This document shows, piece after piece, positions 27,387 through 35,857 of a stretch of DNA of 64,000 nucleotides. The stretch's first letter is position 1. Each line of letters opens with the position of its first letter. Source of the stretch: Chloracidobacterium sp. N (GTDB lineage: Bacteria; Acidobacteriota; Blastocatellia; Chloracidobacteriales; Chloracidobacteriaceae); assembly GCF_018304765.1 (NCBI RefSeq), contig NZ_CP072643.1:1011404-1075403 (forward strand), read 5' to 3'. A program made the position numbers and the translations under genes. The notes beneath the pieces are model-generated. The model saw only the letters and a list, made by a program, of their open reading frames with translations, did no database searches and was not told where the DNA came from.

Positions 27387-30300
27387 TCACCTGTCGTTGG
27401 CCTTGATTTTTGCGGCCCGCTCCTCAAGCTGCTCCGCTTCGGTAGTCCGCTGCGTCGCACGATAGAGTAGGGCCAGGTTTCTGAGGCTTGTCGCCACATC
27501 AGGATGGTCAGGGCCCAAAGCCTTCTCGCGGATGACCAGGGAACGCCTGTAGAGCGGCTCGGCCTGCGCGTACTGCCCTTGGGCATAGTAAAGCAGGGCC
27601 AAGTTGTGCAGGCTCTGCGCCACGTCGGGATGGTCGGAGCCCAAGGCCTTCTCCCTGATCTCCAGCGCACGCCTGTAGAGCGGCTCCGCCTGAGCGTACT
27701 GACCTTGCTTGTCGTAGAGCAGGGCCAGGTCGCTCAGGCTTTTCGCTACATCGGGATGGTCAGAACCCAGGGCCTTCTCCCGGATGGCCAGCGCGCGCCT
27801 GTAGAGCGGTTCCGCTTGGGCGTGTTGACCTTGGTCTCGATAGATACCAGCCAGGTTGTTCAGACTTGTTGCCACAGCGGGATGGTCAGAACCCAAGGTC
27901 TTTTCCGTGATGACCAGCGCACGTTTGAAGAGTGGCTCGGCTTGGGTGTACTGACCTTGGTTGGCGTAGAGCAGTGCCAAGTTGTTTAGGCTCGTCGCCA
28001 CAGCGGGATGGTCAGTACCCAGAGCCTTCTCCATAATGGCTATTGAGCGTCTGAAGAGCGGCTCTGCCTGGAGGTACTGACCTTGGGCTTGGTAAAGCCC
28101 GGCCAGGTTGTTCAGGTTTGCCGCCACAGCAGGATGGTTGGGACCTAGAGCCTTCTCCCCAATAGCCAGCGCACGTTTGAAGAGTGGCTCGGCTTGGGTG
28201 TACTGACCTTGGGAATAATAAAGCCTAGCTAGGAGGGTTAGGCTCATTGCCACAGTGCGGTGTTCGGAACCCAAGGACTTCTCTTGGATGGTCAGCGCGC
28301 GCTTGTAGAGCGGCTCCGCTTGGGCGTACCGCCCTTGGGCATCGTAGAGCCTGGCCAGATTGTTCAGGCTCCTTGCTACATCGAGATGGTCAGGGCCCAG
28401 AGCCTTCTCCCGGATGGCCAGCGCACGCCTGTGGAGTGACTCGGCCTGGGCGTACTGTTTTTGGGTTTGATAGAGTTCAGCCAAGTCGTTCAGGCTCGTT
28501 GCTACACCGGGATGGTCGGGCCCCAAGGTTTTCTCCTGGATAGCCAACACGCGTCTGAAAAGTGGCTCCGCTTGGGCATAATGAGCTTGGTCTTGATAGA
28601 TACCAGCTAGGTTGTTCAGGTTCGCCGCCACGTTGGGATGGTCGGGACCCAGAGTTTTTTCCAGGATGTCCAACGCGCGCTTAAAGAGTGGCTCCGCTTG
28701 GGTGTACTGGCGTTGGTTGGCGTAGAGCACAGCCAGGTTGTTCAGGCTTGTCGCCACATCGGGATGGTCGGAACCCAAAGCTTTCTCCCGGATGGCCAGC
28801 GCGTGCTTGTAAAGCGGCTCTGCTTGGGCGTGCTGACCCTGCTTGGCATATAGCCCAGCCAAGTTGCTTAGGCTCGTGGCCACATCGGGATGATTTGAAC
28901 CTAGGTTCTTCTCCATAATGGTCAGCGCGCGCCTGTAGAGCGGCTCCGCCTCGGCGTACTGACCTTGCTCGGCGTAGAGCAGAGCCAGGTTGTTCAGGCT
29001 CTTCGCCACATTGGGATGGTCAGGGCCCAAAGCTTTCTCCTGGATGGTCAGCGCACGTCTGTAGAGCGACTCCGCTTGAGCGTCTTGCCCTTGGGCTCGA
29101 TAGAGACCAGCCAGGTTGCTCAGGCTTGTTGCCACAGTGGGATGGTCGGGACCCAGGGCCTTCTCCCGGATAACCAGAGCGCGCTTGTAGAGTGGCCCCG
29201 CTTGGCCATACTGCCCTTGGTCTCGATAGATGGTAGCCAGGTTGTTCAGGCTCGTTGCCACATCGGGATGGTCCGAACCTAGGGCTTTCTCCAAGATAGT
29301 CAACGCGCGCCTGTAGAGAGGTTCCGCTTGGGCATGCTGACCCTGAGCTTGATAGATGCCAGCCAGGTTGTTCAGGCTCAGTGCGACATCGGGATGGTTG
29401 GGGCCTAGTGCCTTCTCCCGGAGAACCAGAGCGCGTTTGTAGAGTGGCTCCGCTTGAGCATATTGCCCTTGGTCTCGATAGAGACCAGCCAGGTTGCTCA
29501 GGCTCGTCACCACATCGGGATGGTCGGGTCCTAGCGCCTTCTCCAAGATAGTCAGTGCGCGCCTGTAGAGCGGCTCGGCCTGGGTGTACTGACCCTGAGC
29601 CTGATAGATACCAGCCAGGTTGTTCAGGCTCGCTGCCACATCGGGATGGTCGGGACCCAGGGCCTTCTCCCGGATAACCAGAGCGCGCTTGAAGAGTGGC
29701 TCGGCCTGGGCATACTGACCTTGGTCTCGATAGATGGTAGCCAGGTTGTTCAGGCTCGTCACCACATCGGGATGGTCGGGTCCTAGCGCCTTCTCCAAGA
29801 TAGTCAGTGCGCGCCTGTAGAGCAGCTCGGCCTGGGTGTACTGACCCTGAGCCTGATAGATACCAGCCAGGTTGTTCAGGCTCTTCGCCATATTGGGAGA
29901 GGGTGGGCCCGGGAGCTTCTCCAAGATTGTCAACGCGTGCCTGAAGAGCGGCTCCGCTTGGACGTACTGACCTTGGGCTCGATAGAGTTCAGCCAGGTTG
30001 TTCAGACTCATCGCCACATCGGGATGGTCAGAGCCCAAGGCCTTTTCCCGGATAGTCAGTGCACGCCTGTAGAGCGGCTCGGCTTGGGCGTGTTGACCTT
30101 GGGCTTTATAGAGGGCAGCCAGGTTGCCTAAGCTCGTCGCCACACTGGGATGGTCGGGGCCTAGCGCCTTCTCCAGGATAGTCAGTGCGCGCCTGTAGAG
30201 CGGTTCGGCCTGGGCGTACTGCCCTTGGGCTTGATAGATACCAGCCAGGTTGTTCAGGCTCAGTGCGACACCGGGATGGTTGGGGCCTAGTGCCTTCTCC

Positions 30301-33300
30301 CGGAGAACCAGAGCGCGTTTGTAGAATGGCTCCGCTTGAGCATATTGCCCTTGGGCTTGATAAAGACCAGCCAGGTTGTTCAGGCTCGTTGCCACATCGG
30401 GATGGTCGGAACCCAGAGCCTTCTCCATGATAGCTAGCGAGCGTCTGTAGAGCCGCTCGGCTTGGGCATACTGACCTTGGTCTCGATAGAGACCAGCCAG
30501 GTTGTGCAGGCTCGCCGCCACGTTGGGATGGTCGGAACCCAGAGCCCTCTCCCGGATGGTCAGCGCACGCTTGAGGAGCGGCTCCGCTTGGGCGTAACGC
30601 CCTTGTTCTCGATACAGTTCAGCCAGGTTGTTCAGGATTGATGCCACATCGGAGTGGTCGGGACCCAGGGCCTTCTCCAGGATGACCAGCGCACGCTTGT
30701 AAAGCGGCTCCGCTTGGGCGTACTGACCTTGGGCTTTGTAGAGCGCCGCCAAGTTGTTCAGGCCCGTCGCCACTTTGGGATGGTCGTGGCCCAAGGCCTT
30801 CTCCCAGATAACCAGCGCACGCTTGTAGAGTGGCTCCGCTTGGGCGTAACGTCCCTGTTCTCGATAGAGTTCAGCCAGGCTGTTCAGGCTCGTTGCCACA
30901 TCGGGGTGGTCGTGGCCAAGAGCTTTCTCCCGGATGGTCAGTGCACGCCTGTAGAGTGGCTCCGCCTCGGCATACTGACCTCGGGAATTGTAGATCACGG
31001 CCAAGTTGTTCAGGCTTGTCGCCACATCGGGATGGTCGGAGCCAAAGGCCTTTTCCCTGATCTCCAGCGTACGTCTGTAGAGTGGCTCCGCTTGGGCGTA
31101 CTGCCCTTGGGCTTGATAGAGACCAGCCAGGTTGTTCAGGCTCGTTGCCACATCGGGGTGGTCGTGGCCCAAGACCTTCTCCCGGATAATCAGTGCACGC
31201 CTGTAGAGTGGCTCCGCCTCGGCATACTGACCTCGGGAATTGTAGATCACGGCCAAGTTGTTCAGGCTTGTCGCCACATCGGGATGGTCGGAGCCAAAGG
31301 CCTTTTCCCTGATCTCCAGCGTACGTCTGTAGAGTGGCTCCGCTTGGGCGTACTGCCCTTGGTCTTGATAGAGACCAGCCAGGTTGTTCAGGCTCGTTGC
31401 CACATCGGGGTGGTCGTGGCCCAAGACCTTCTCCCGGATAATCAGTGCACGCCTGTAGAGTGGCTCCGCCTCGGCATACTGACCTCGGGAATTGTAGATC
31501 ACGGCCAAGTTGTTCAGGCTTGTCGCCACATCGGGATGGTCGGAGCCAAAGGCCTTTTCCCTGATCTCCAGCGTACGCCTGTAGAGTAGCTCCGCTTGGG
31601 CGTACTGCCCTTGGGCTTGATAGAGACCAGCCAGGTTGTTCAGGCTTGTTGCCACTTTAGGGTGGTCGGGGCCCAGAACCTTCTCCCGGATAGCCAGCGC
31701 GCGCCTGTAGAGCGGCTCCGCTTGGGCGTAAAGCCCTTGTTCTCGATATAGTTCAGCCAAGTTGTTCAGGATCGACGCCACATCGGAGTGGTCGGGACCC
31801 AGGGCCTTCTCCAGGATGACCAGCGCACGCTTGTAAAGCGGCTCCGCTTGGGCGTACTGACTCTGGGCATCGTAGAGCAGGGCTAGGTTGTTCAGGTTTG
31901 TTGCCACAGCAGGGTGGTCGGAACCCAGAGTCTTCTCTGTTATGACTAGCGCGCGTTTGTAGAGCGGCTCGGCTTGGGCGTACTGACCTTGGTTGGCGTA
32001 GAGCAGCGCCAAGTTGTTCAGGCTCTGCGCCACATCGGGATGGTCAGGACCCAAGGCTTTCTCCAAGATAGCCAGCGCACGTTTGTGGAGCGGCTCGGCC
32101 TGGGCGTACTGCCCTTGGGCATAGTAGAGCATGGCTAGGTTGTTCAGGCTCTGTGCCACGTCAGGATGGTCAGGACCCAAGGCCTTCTCCCGAATGGCCA
32201 GCGCACGCTTGTAGAGCGGCTCCGCTTGGGCATGCCGGCCTTGGTTGTAGTAAAACGCAGCCAGGTTGTTCAAGCTCGTCGCCACATCGGGATGGTCCGC
32301 GCCCAAGACCTTCTCCCAGATGGCCAGCGCGCGTTTGTAGAGCGGCTCGGCTTGGGTGTGCCGGCCTTGGTTGTCGTAGAGCGCAGCCAGGTTGTTCAGT
32401 CCCGTCGCCACTTTGGGATGGTCGGGGCCCAAGGCCTTCTCCCAGATAACCAGCGCACGCTTGTAGAGTGGCTCTGCTTGGGCGTACTGACCCTGCTTGG
32501 CATAGAGCAGGGCTAGGTTGTTCAGGTTCTGCGCCACATCGGGATGGTCGGGGCCTAGAACCTTCTCCCGGATAGCTAGCGCGCGCCTGTAGAGCGGCTC
32601 CGCTTGGGAGTATTGAACTTGGCCTCGAAAAAGTTCAGCCAAGTTGTACAGGCTGGTTGCCACATGGGGATGGTTAGGACCCAAGGTCTTCTCCCACATA
32701 GCCAACGCGCGCCTGTAGAGCGGCTCTGCTTGGGCGTACTGACCCTGAGCTCTATAGAGATCGGCCAGGTTATGCAGGCTCTGTGCTACATCGGGGTGGT
32801 CGGAACCCAAGGTCTTCTCCCGGATAGCCAAAGCACGCTTGTAGAACGGCTCCGCTTGGGCGTACTGACCTTGACCTTGATAGATAACAGCTAGGTTGTT
32901 CAGGCTCGTCGCCACATCGGGATGGTCGGGGCCCAGAGTCTTCTCCCGGATAGCCAACGCGCGTTTGTGGAGCGGCTCGGCTTGGGCATACTGACCTTGG
33001 GCTTTGTAGAGACTAGCTATGTTGTTTAGGCTCGTTGCTACTTTGGGGTGGTTGGGGCCCAGAGACTTCTCCAAGATAGCCAACGCACGCTTGTAGAGTG
33101 GCTCGGCTTGGGCGTACTGACCTTGGTCTTGATAGAGACTAGCCAGGTTGTTCAGGCTCGTTGCCACATTGGGATGGTCAGGGCCTAGAACCTTCTCCCG
33201 GATGGCCAGCGCGCGCCTGTGAAGTGGCTCCGCTTGGGCGTACTGACCTTGGGCATTGTAGATCACGGCCAGGTTGTTCAGGATCTTCGCCACATTGAGA

Positions 33301-33503
33301 TGGTCCGGCCCAACGCTTTTCTCAACAACCTCCAGCGCCTTTTTGGCAACCACGACGGCTTGGTCATATTTACCGGCCTGATAAAGCTTTATGACTTCTT
33401 GGTTGAGCGTCTCCCAGTCGCTGCCTGTGCCTTGGGCGTAGGCCATAGCACCAGTCAGGCAAAGCACGGCAGCCAGAGCCATTACCTGTATCCGTTTGAT
33501 CAT
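27387..33503 (-). CDS. Giant secreted TPR protein, 47 kinesin-light-chain-type repeats
   Basis: The 2038-aa protein consists of a signal peptide (MIKRIQVMALAAVLCLTG, cleavage near AYA-QG), the same 48-residue N-terminus as the 652-aa paralogue, exactly 47 units of 42 residues, and the tail AEQLEERAAKIKANDR. The common unit reads AEPLYRRALTIREKALG, then PDHPDVATSLNNLAGLY, then RDQGQYAQ. Units are highly alike in protein and DNA, and three 252-base double units near 30.9-31.6 kb are almost identical. The array would form a very long superhelix outside the cytoplasm. ATG 33503 is preceded by GGGGAGCGCC. No membrane anchor or other domain is present, so retention and partner are unknown. Confidence 0.92.
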   Translation of the reverse strand: MIKRIQVMALAAVLCLTGAMAYAQGTGSDWETLNQEVIKLYQAGKYDQAVVVAKKALEVVEKSVGPDHLNVAKILNNLAVIYNAQGQYAQAEPLHRRALAIREKVLGPDHPNVATSLNNLASLYQDQGQYAQAEPLYKRALAILEKSLGPNHPKVATSLNNIASLYKAQGQYAQAEPLHKRALAIREKTLGPDHPDVATSLNNLAVIYQGQGQYAQAEPFYKRALAIREKTLGSDHPDVAQSLHNLADLYRAQGQYAQAEPLYRRALAMWEKTLGPNHPHVATSLYNLAELFRGQVQYSQAEPLYRRALAIREKVLGPDHPDVAQNLNNLALLYAKQGQYAQAEPLYKRALVIWEKALGPDHPKVATGLNNLAALYDNQGRHTQAEPLYKRALAIWEKVLGADHPDVATSLNNLAAFYYNQGRHAQAEPLYKRALAIREKALGPDHPDVAQSLNNLAMLYYAQGQYAQAEPLHKRALAILEKALGPDHPDVAQSLNNLALLYANQGQYAQAEPLYKRALVITEKTLGSDHPAVATNLNNLALLYDAQSQYAQAEPLYKRALVILEKALGPDHSDVASILNNLAELYREQGLYAQAEPLYRRALAIREKVLGPDHPKVATSLNNLAGLYQAQGQYAQAELLYRRTLEIREKAFGSDHPDVATSLNNLAVIYNSRGQYAEAEPLYRRALIIREKVLGHDHPDVATSLNNLAGLYQDQGQYAQAEPLYRRTLEIREKAFGSDHPDVATSLNNLAVIYNSRGQYAEAEPLYRRALIIREKVLGHDHPDVATSLNNLAGLYQAQGQYAQAEPLYRRTLEIREKAFGSDHPDVATSLNNLAVIYNSRGQYAEAEPLYRRALTIREKALGHDHPDVATSLNSLAELYREQGRYAQAEPLYKRALVIWEKALGHDHPKVATGLNNLAALYKAQGQYAQAEPLYKRALVILEKALGPDHSDVASILNNLAELYREQGRYAQAEPLLKRALTIRERALGSDHPNVAASLHNLAGLYRDQGQYAQAERLYRRSLAIMEKALGSDHPDVATSLNNLAGLYQAQGQYAQAEPFYKRALVLREKALGPNHPGVALSLNNLAGIYQAQGQYAQAEPLYRRALTILEKALGPDHPSVATSLGNLAALYKAQGQHAQAEPLYRRALTIREKALGSDHPDVAMSLNNLAELYRAQGQYVQAEPLFRHALTILEKLPGPPSPNMAKSLNNLAGIYQAQGQYTQAELLYRRALTILEKALGPDHPDVVTSLNNLATIYRDQGQYAQAEPLFKRALVIREKALGPDHPDVAASLNNLAGIYQAQGQYTQAEPLYRRALTILEKALGPDHPDVVTSLSNLAGLYRDQGQYAQAEPLYKRALVLREKALGPNHPDVALSLNNLAGIYQAQGQHAQAEPLYRRALTILEKALGSDHPDVATSLNNLATIYRDQGQYGQAGPLYKRALVIREKALGPDHPTVATSLSNLAGLYRAQGQDAQAESLYRRALTIQEKALGPDHPNVAKSLNNLALLYAEQGQYAEAEPLYRRALTIMEKNLGSNHPDVATSLSNLAGLYAKQGQHAQAEPLYKHALAIREKALGSDHPDVATSLNNLAVLYANQRQYTQAEPLFKRALDILEKTLGPDHPNVAANLNNLAGIYQDQAHYAQAEPLFRRVLAIQEKTLGPDHPGVATSLNDLAELYQTQKQYAQAESLHRRALAIREKALGPDHLDVARSLNNLARLYDAQGRYAQAEPLYKRALTIQEKSLGSEHRTVAMSLTLLARLYYSQGQYTQAEPLFKRALAIGEKALGPNHPAVAANLNNLAGLYQAQGQYLQAEPLFRRSIAIMEKALGTDHPAVATSLNNLALLYANQGQYTQAEPLFKRALVITEKTLGSDHPAVATSLNNLAGIYRDQGQHAQAEPLYRRALAIREKALGSDHPDVAKSLSDLALLYDKQGQYAQAEPLYRRALEIREKALGSDHPDVAQSLHNLALLYYAQGQYAQAEPLYRRSLVIREKALGPDHPDVATSLRNLALLYRATQRTTEAEQLEERAAKIKANDR
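30893..31648 (-). repeat. Higher-order tandem repeat, 252 bp x 3, inside the giant TPR gene
   Basis: A marker block reading GCCAAAGGCCTTTTCCCTGA occurs at 31041, 31293 and 31545, spaced exactly 252 bases, which is two TPR units. The matching protein block (RRTLEIREKAFGSDHPDVAT with VIYNSRGQYAEAEPLYRRAL) recurs three times with very few changes, pointing to recent unequal exchange or conversion. The outer boundaries are approximate. Confidence 0.85.
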
Positions 33504-33575
33504 AGGCGCTCCCCGCAGACACCCAACCACTTTGTCGCCGGCTGGTTGCCTTATCACGTTTTAGGTTTTGTGACA

Positions 33576-33605
33576 TTTAGAATCATTTTTTTTTCGGGTT
33601 GTAAA
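33576..33605 (-). promoter_or_regulatory. Possible promoter of the giant TPR operon
   Basis: Read on the minus strand, TTTACA (33605-33600) is followed after 18 bases by TCTAAA (33581-33576). The block TCTAAATGTCACAAAACC and the CAACCCGAAAAA stretch are also conserved upstream of the 652-aa TPR gene (25407-25453), but spacing differs there. This is a weak call. Confidence 0.3.
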
Positions 33606-33611
33606 CAGGTT

Positions 33612-33701
33612 TGTAGCGAGTGGTGAGTAGCAAATAGCAAATAGCGAATAGCGAGTAGCGAGTGGTGAATGGCGAGTGGTGAGTAGCGAGTGGCGAGTAG
33701 G
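33612..33701. repeat. Degenerate heptamer array (GCGARTR), about 12 units
   Basis: This is the longest array: units such as GCGAGTG, GTGAGTA, GCAAATA, GCGAATA and GCGAGTA. It lies upstream of the giant TPR gene, as the array at 25461 does for the 652-aa gene. Confidence 0.8.
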
Positions 33702-33909
33702 TGGAAGTGGGGGATGTTTTGAGGGGTGCTCTGAAGCAGGCACAGTCGTTGTTGTGAAGCCGAACGGATTGTTTCCCGCCGTCGCTGGTCGTACGCACTC
33801 AGCCGGTGTTTGCGGATAATCGTGTAGCCGGCGAAAATGACACCCGAAAACAATCCGGGTAGCTCTGGCGGCTACACGACGGAACAAGCCCACCAACGAG
33901 GAGAACGAC

Positions 33910-34155
33910 ATGACCGAAACGATTGCCCGCACGTTTCCGGTGACGGCCGTCCAGTCCAAATTGCCTGAACTTCTGGCTGGAATGGCCGGCGGCGAGGAAC
34001 TGATCCTGACGGCTGATGGTGTGCCTGTCGCTGTCATCAAGCGCCTGGAGCGCACGAGTTGGCCAAGTGTTCCCGGCACAGCCAAGGACCGCCCGTTCTG
34101 GATGTCCCCCGATTTCGATGCCCCACTCGAAGACTTCGCGGAATATATGGAATGA
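33910..34155 (+). CDS. Type II antitoxin, Phd/YefM-like
   Basis: The 81-aa protein has the N-terminal dimer domain (TIARTFPVTAVQSKLPELLAGMAGGEELILTADGVPVAVI) and the toxin-binding tail DFDAPLEDFAEYME. It resembles the antitoxin at 25725 in tail and upstream DNA, including GAGGAGAACGAC before the ATG, but its DNA-binding half has diverged. Its toxin is truncated (34152-34301), so it may now act only as an antitoxin in trans or as a repressor. Confidence 0.87.
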   Translation: MTETIARTFPVTAVQSKLPELLAGMAGGEELILTADGVPVAVIKRLERTSWPSVPGTAKDRPFWMSPDFDAPLEDFAEYME

Positions 34156-34301
34156 ACTTCGACTGCCTGACCGCGCTGCCATTTCACCACCGCGATCCAT
34201 TTGACCGGATGTTGGTTGCTCAGTCGCTGATCGAGGGCATGCCGCTCCTCAGCGCCGACACGATTTTCGACGCTTACGGCGTAAACCGCATCTGGGATTA
34301 G
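34152..34301 (+). pseudogene. Truncated PIN-domain toxin (VapC-like)
   Basis: Only 49 codons remain. After MN the frame jumps to FDCLTALPFHHRDPFDRMLVAQ and ends in SADTIFDAYGVNRIWD, which matches the last third of the PIN toxin at 25955-26344. The first 80 or so residues, including the catalytic Asp of LLLDSH and the Glu of WEI, are missing. The ATG still overlaps the antitoxin stop (ATGA). An internal deletion joined the toxin start region to its C-terminal part. It cannot be an active nuclease. Confidence 0.85.
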
Positions 34302-34304
34302 TGG

Positions 34305-34378
34305 GGAATGAGGAATGGCGGAATAGCGAGTGGCGAATGGCGAGTAGCGAGTGGCGAGTAGCGAGTGGTGAGTGGCAA
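34305..34378. repeat. Degenerate heptamer array (GCGARTR), left arm of an inverted pair
   Basis: Units GCGAGTG, GCGAATG, GCGAGTA and GTGAGTG follow the truncated toxin. The array at 34472-34544 has the opposite orientation, so the two could pair around a 93-base loop. Confidence 0.8.
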
Positions 34379-34471
34379 TGAGCTTCTCTGTGCCGCCGAT
34401 GGCCAGGACCTTCTCCGGGTTCCGGCTGCCGTCGTCAAATCGTCACGGAAACTCCAGTGGCGCAAACTGAT

Positions 34472-34544
34472 GCTCCATTCGCCACTCGCCACTCGCTACC
34501 CACCACTCGCCACTCGCCACTCACCACTCGCCACTCGCCACTCA
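34472..34544. repeat. Inverted heptamer array (YAYTCGC) overlapping the hemN stop
   Basis: CCACTCG, CTACCCA and TCACCAC-type units are the reverse complement of the other arrays. The array runs into the hemN stop codon at 34542-34544. The 93 bases between this array and the one at 34305 contain no recognisable gene. Confidence 0.8.
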
Positions 34545-35768
34545 CAGGGTCTTTGAGAAAACCGGGCGTGGCGCGTCGGTTTCCAGATAGGCGTCGAGTG
34601 TCATGCAGATGTTGCGCACGAAGGGGCGTCCCAACGGCGTGACAACCAGGCGTCCGGCGTCAAAGCAGATGAGGCCGTCGGCTTCCATTTCCCGGAAGGA
34701 AGCAAGCCGCCGCTCGAAGTCAGCCCCCAGGGTCGCCACCGGAAGCTCCATGTGGCACATCAGGTAACGAATCGCCTCCCGCCGCCGCTGGTCGTCCGCA
34801 CTCAGCCGATGGCCGCGCACGACAGGCAGCTCCCCGTGGTCAAGGGCCGTCTGGTAACGTCCCAGCCGGGCATCATTCTGGGCATAGAACCCTTCCAGTT
34901 CGCTGATGCCGCTCATCCCAAAGGCAATGAGATTGGCCGCCGGACGCAGGGTGTAGCCCATGAAGTTGCGGTGGAGACGACGCTCGTAGGCCGCCACAGC
35001 CAGCTCATCGTCCTGGCGCGCAAAGTGATCCATGCCAATCCACACGTACTCGTGGGCCGTCAGCCGCTGGCGCGCATCGTCAAACATGGCAAAGCGGGTG
35101 GCGACATCCGGCAGGTCTTCCGTACGGATGTGCCGCTGGCGCGGACGAAGTTTTGGCACGTGGGCGTAGTTGAACAGCGCCAGGCGGTCGGGACGCAGTT
35201 CCAGAACGGACGCAACCGTATGCTCGAACGTGGCGCGGGTCTGCCGGGGCAGTCCATACACCAGATCAAGGTTGATGCTTTCAAAGCCCACGTCCCGACA
35301 GGCGGCATAGACCGCCTTCGTGAGGGCTTCCGGCTGATGCCGGCCAATGGCCGCCTGTACCTCCGGGTGGAAATCCTGGACGCCCAGACTGATGCGCCGG
35401 AAACCGAGTGACCGGATGTGCTTCAGTTGCGCCGGCGACGCAATGCGCGGGTCAATCTCGATGGACATTTCCCCGTTCCAGCCCAGGACAAAGGCTGCTT
35501 CCAGCAGACGCACGAGACGCTCCATCTGGCGCGCCGTCAGCGTGTTGGGCGTCCCACCACCCCAGTGCATCTGGACGACGCGCCGGTCGCGTCCGAGCTG
35601 TTCAACCACCAGCGCCACTTCCCGCGCCACCCGGTCAAGATAGGCATCCACGACTTCCGTCTTGCTGGTGACGGCGTTGTTGCAGCCACAGTAGTGGCAC
35701 GCCATGGCGCAAAACGGCAGGTGCACGTAAAGGCAGAGATTCCGGGCGTCCGGCGTTTCCGAAAGCAC
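34542..35768 (-). CDS. hemN: Oxygen-independent coproporphyrinogen III oxidase, N-terminus cut by an amber codon
   Basis: HemN is a radical SAM enzyme that decarboxylates coproporphyrinogen III in haem and chlorophyll synthesis. From GTG 35768 the protein is 408 aa, with the cluster motif CAMACHYCGC, the SAM-binding GGGTPN, GFRRISLGVQDF, NLDLVYGLPRQT and the C-terminal HemN domain (RLSADDQRRREAIRYLMC). Upstream in the same frame, HemN-like sequence continues: TAC ACG AGT TAG CCG ACT GTC CCG GCG TGG reads YTS-stop-PTVPAW, matching the conserved YTSYPT of HemN with an amber codon at the second Tyr. The N-terminal segment needed by known HemN is therefore cut off. The gene is either inactive or starts at an unsupported GTG. 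Another hemN may exist elsewhere. Confidence 0.8.
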   Translation of the reverse strand: MLSETPDARNLCLYVHLPFCAMACHYCGCNNAVTSKTEVVDAYLDRVAREVALVVEQLGRDRRVVQMHWGGGTPNTLTARQMERLVRLLEAAFVLGWNGEMSIEIDPRIASPAQLKHIRSLGFRRISLGVQDFHPEVQAAIGRHQPEALTKAVYAACRDVGFESINLDLVYGLPRQTRATFEHTVASVLELRPDRLALFNYAHVPKLRPRQRHIRTEDLPDVATRFAMFDDARQRLTAHEYVWIGMDHFARQDDELAVAAYERRLHRNFMGYTLRPAANLIAFGMSGISELEGFYAQNDARLGRYQTALDHGELPVVRGHRLSADDQRRREAIRYLMCHMELPVATLGADFERRLASFREMEADGLICFDAGRLVVTPLGRPFVRNICMTLDAYLETDAPRPVFSKTL

Positions 35769-35857
35769 CTGAAGGGCCGCCCGGTAATCCGTCGCTCCAA
35801 CCTGTTCACTCCACGCCGGGACAGTCGGCTAACTCGTGTAGCCCGGCCTAGGGCCGG

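Noticed and set aside
23693..31589. Repetitive plus-strand open frames (for example 23693-24775 and 30654-31589) opposite the TPR genes
   Set aside because: They arise because the 126-base TPR unit is open in several frames; their repeats only mirror the minus-strand TPR units.
34059..34301. 80-aa plus-strand frame starting inside the second antitoxin
   Set aside because: Only its last 49 codons, starting at the ATG coupled to the antitoxin stop, resemble the PIN toxin; the earlier part is antitoxin DNA in another frame.
25461..34544. Heptamer arrays considered as a CRISPR array
   Set aside because: Units are 7 bases long and directly adjacent, with no constant repeat of 25-40 bases and no unique spacers.
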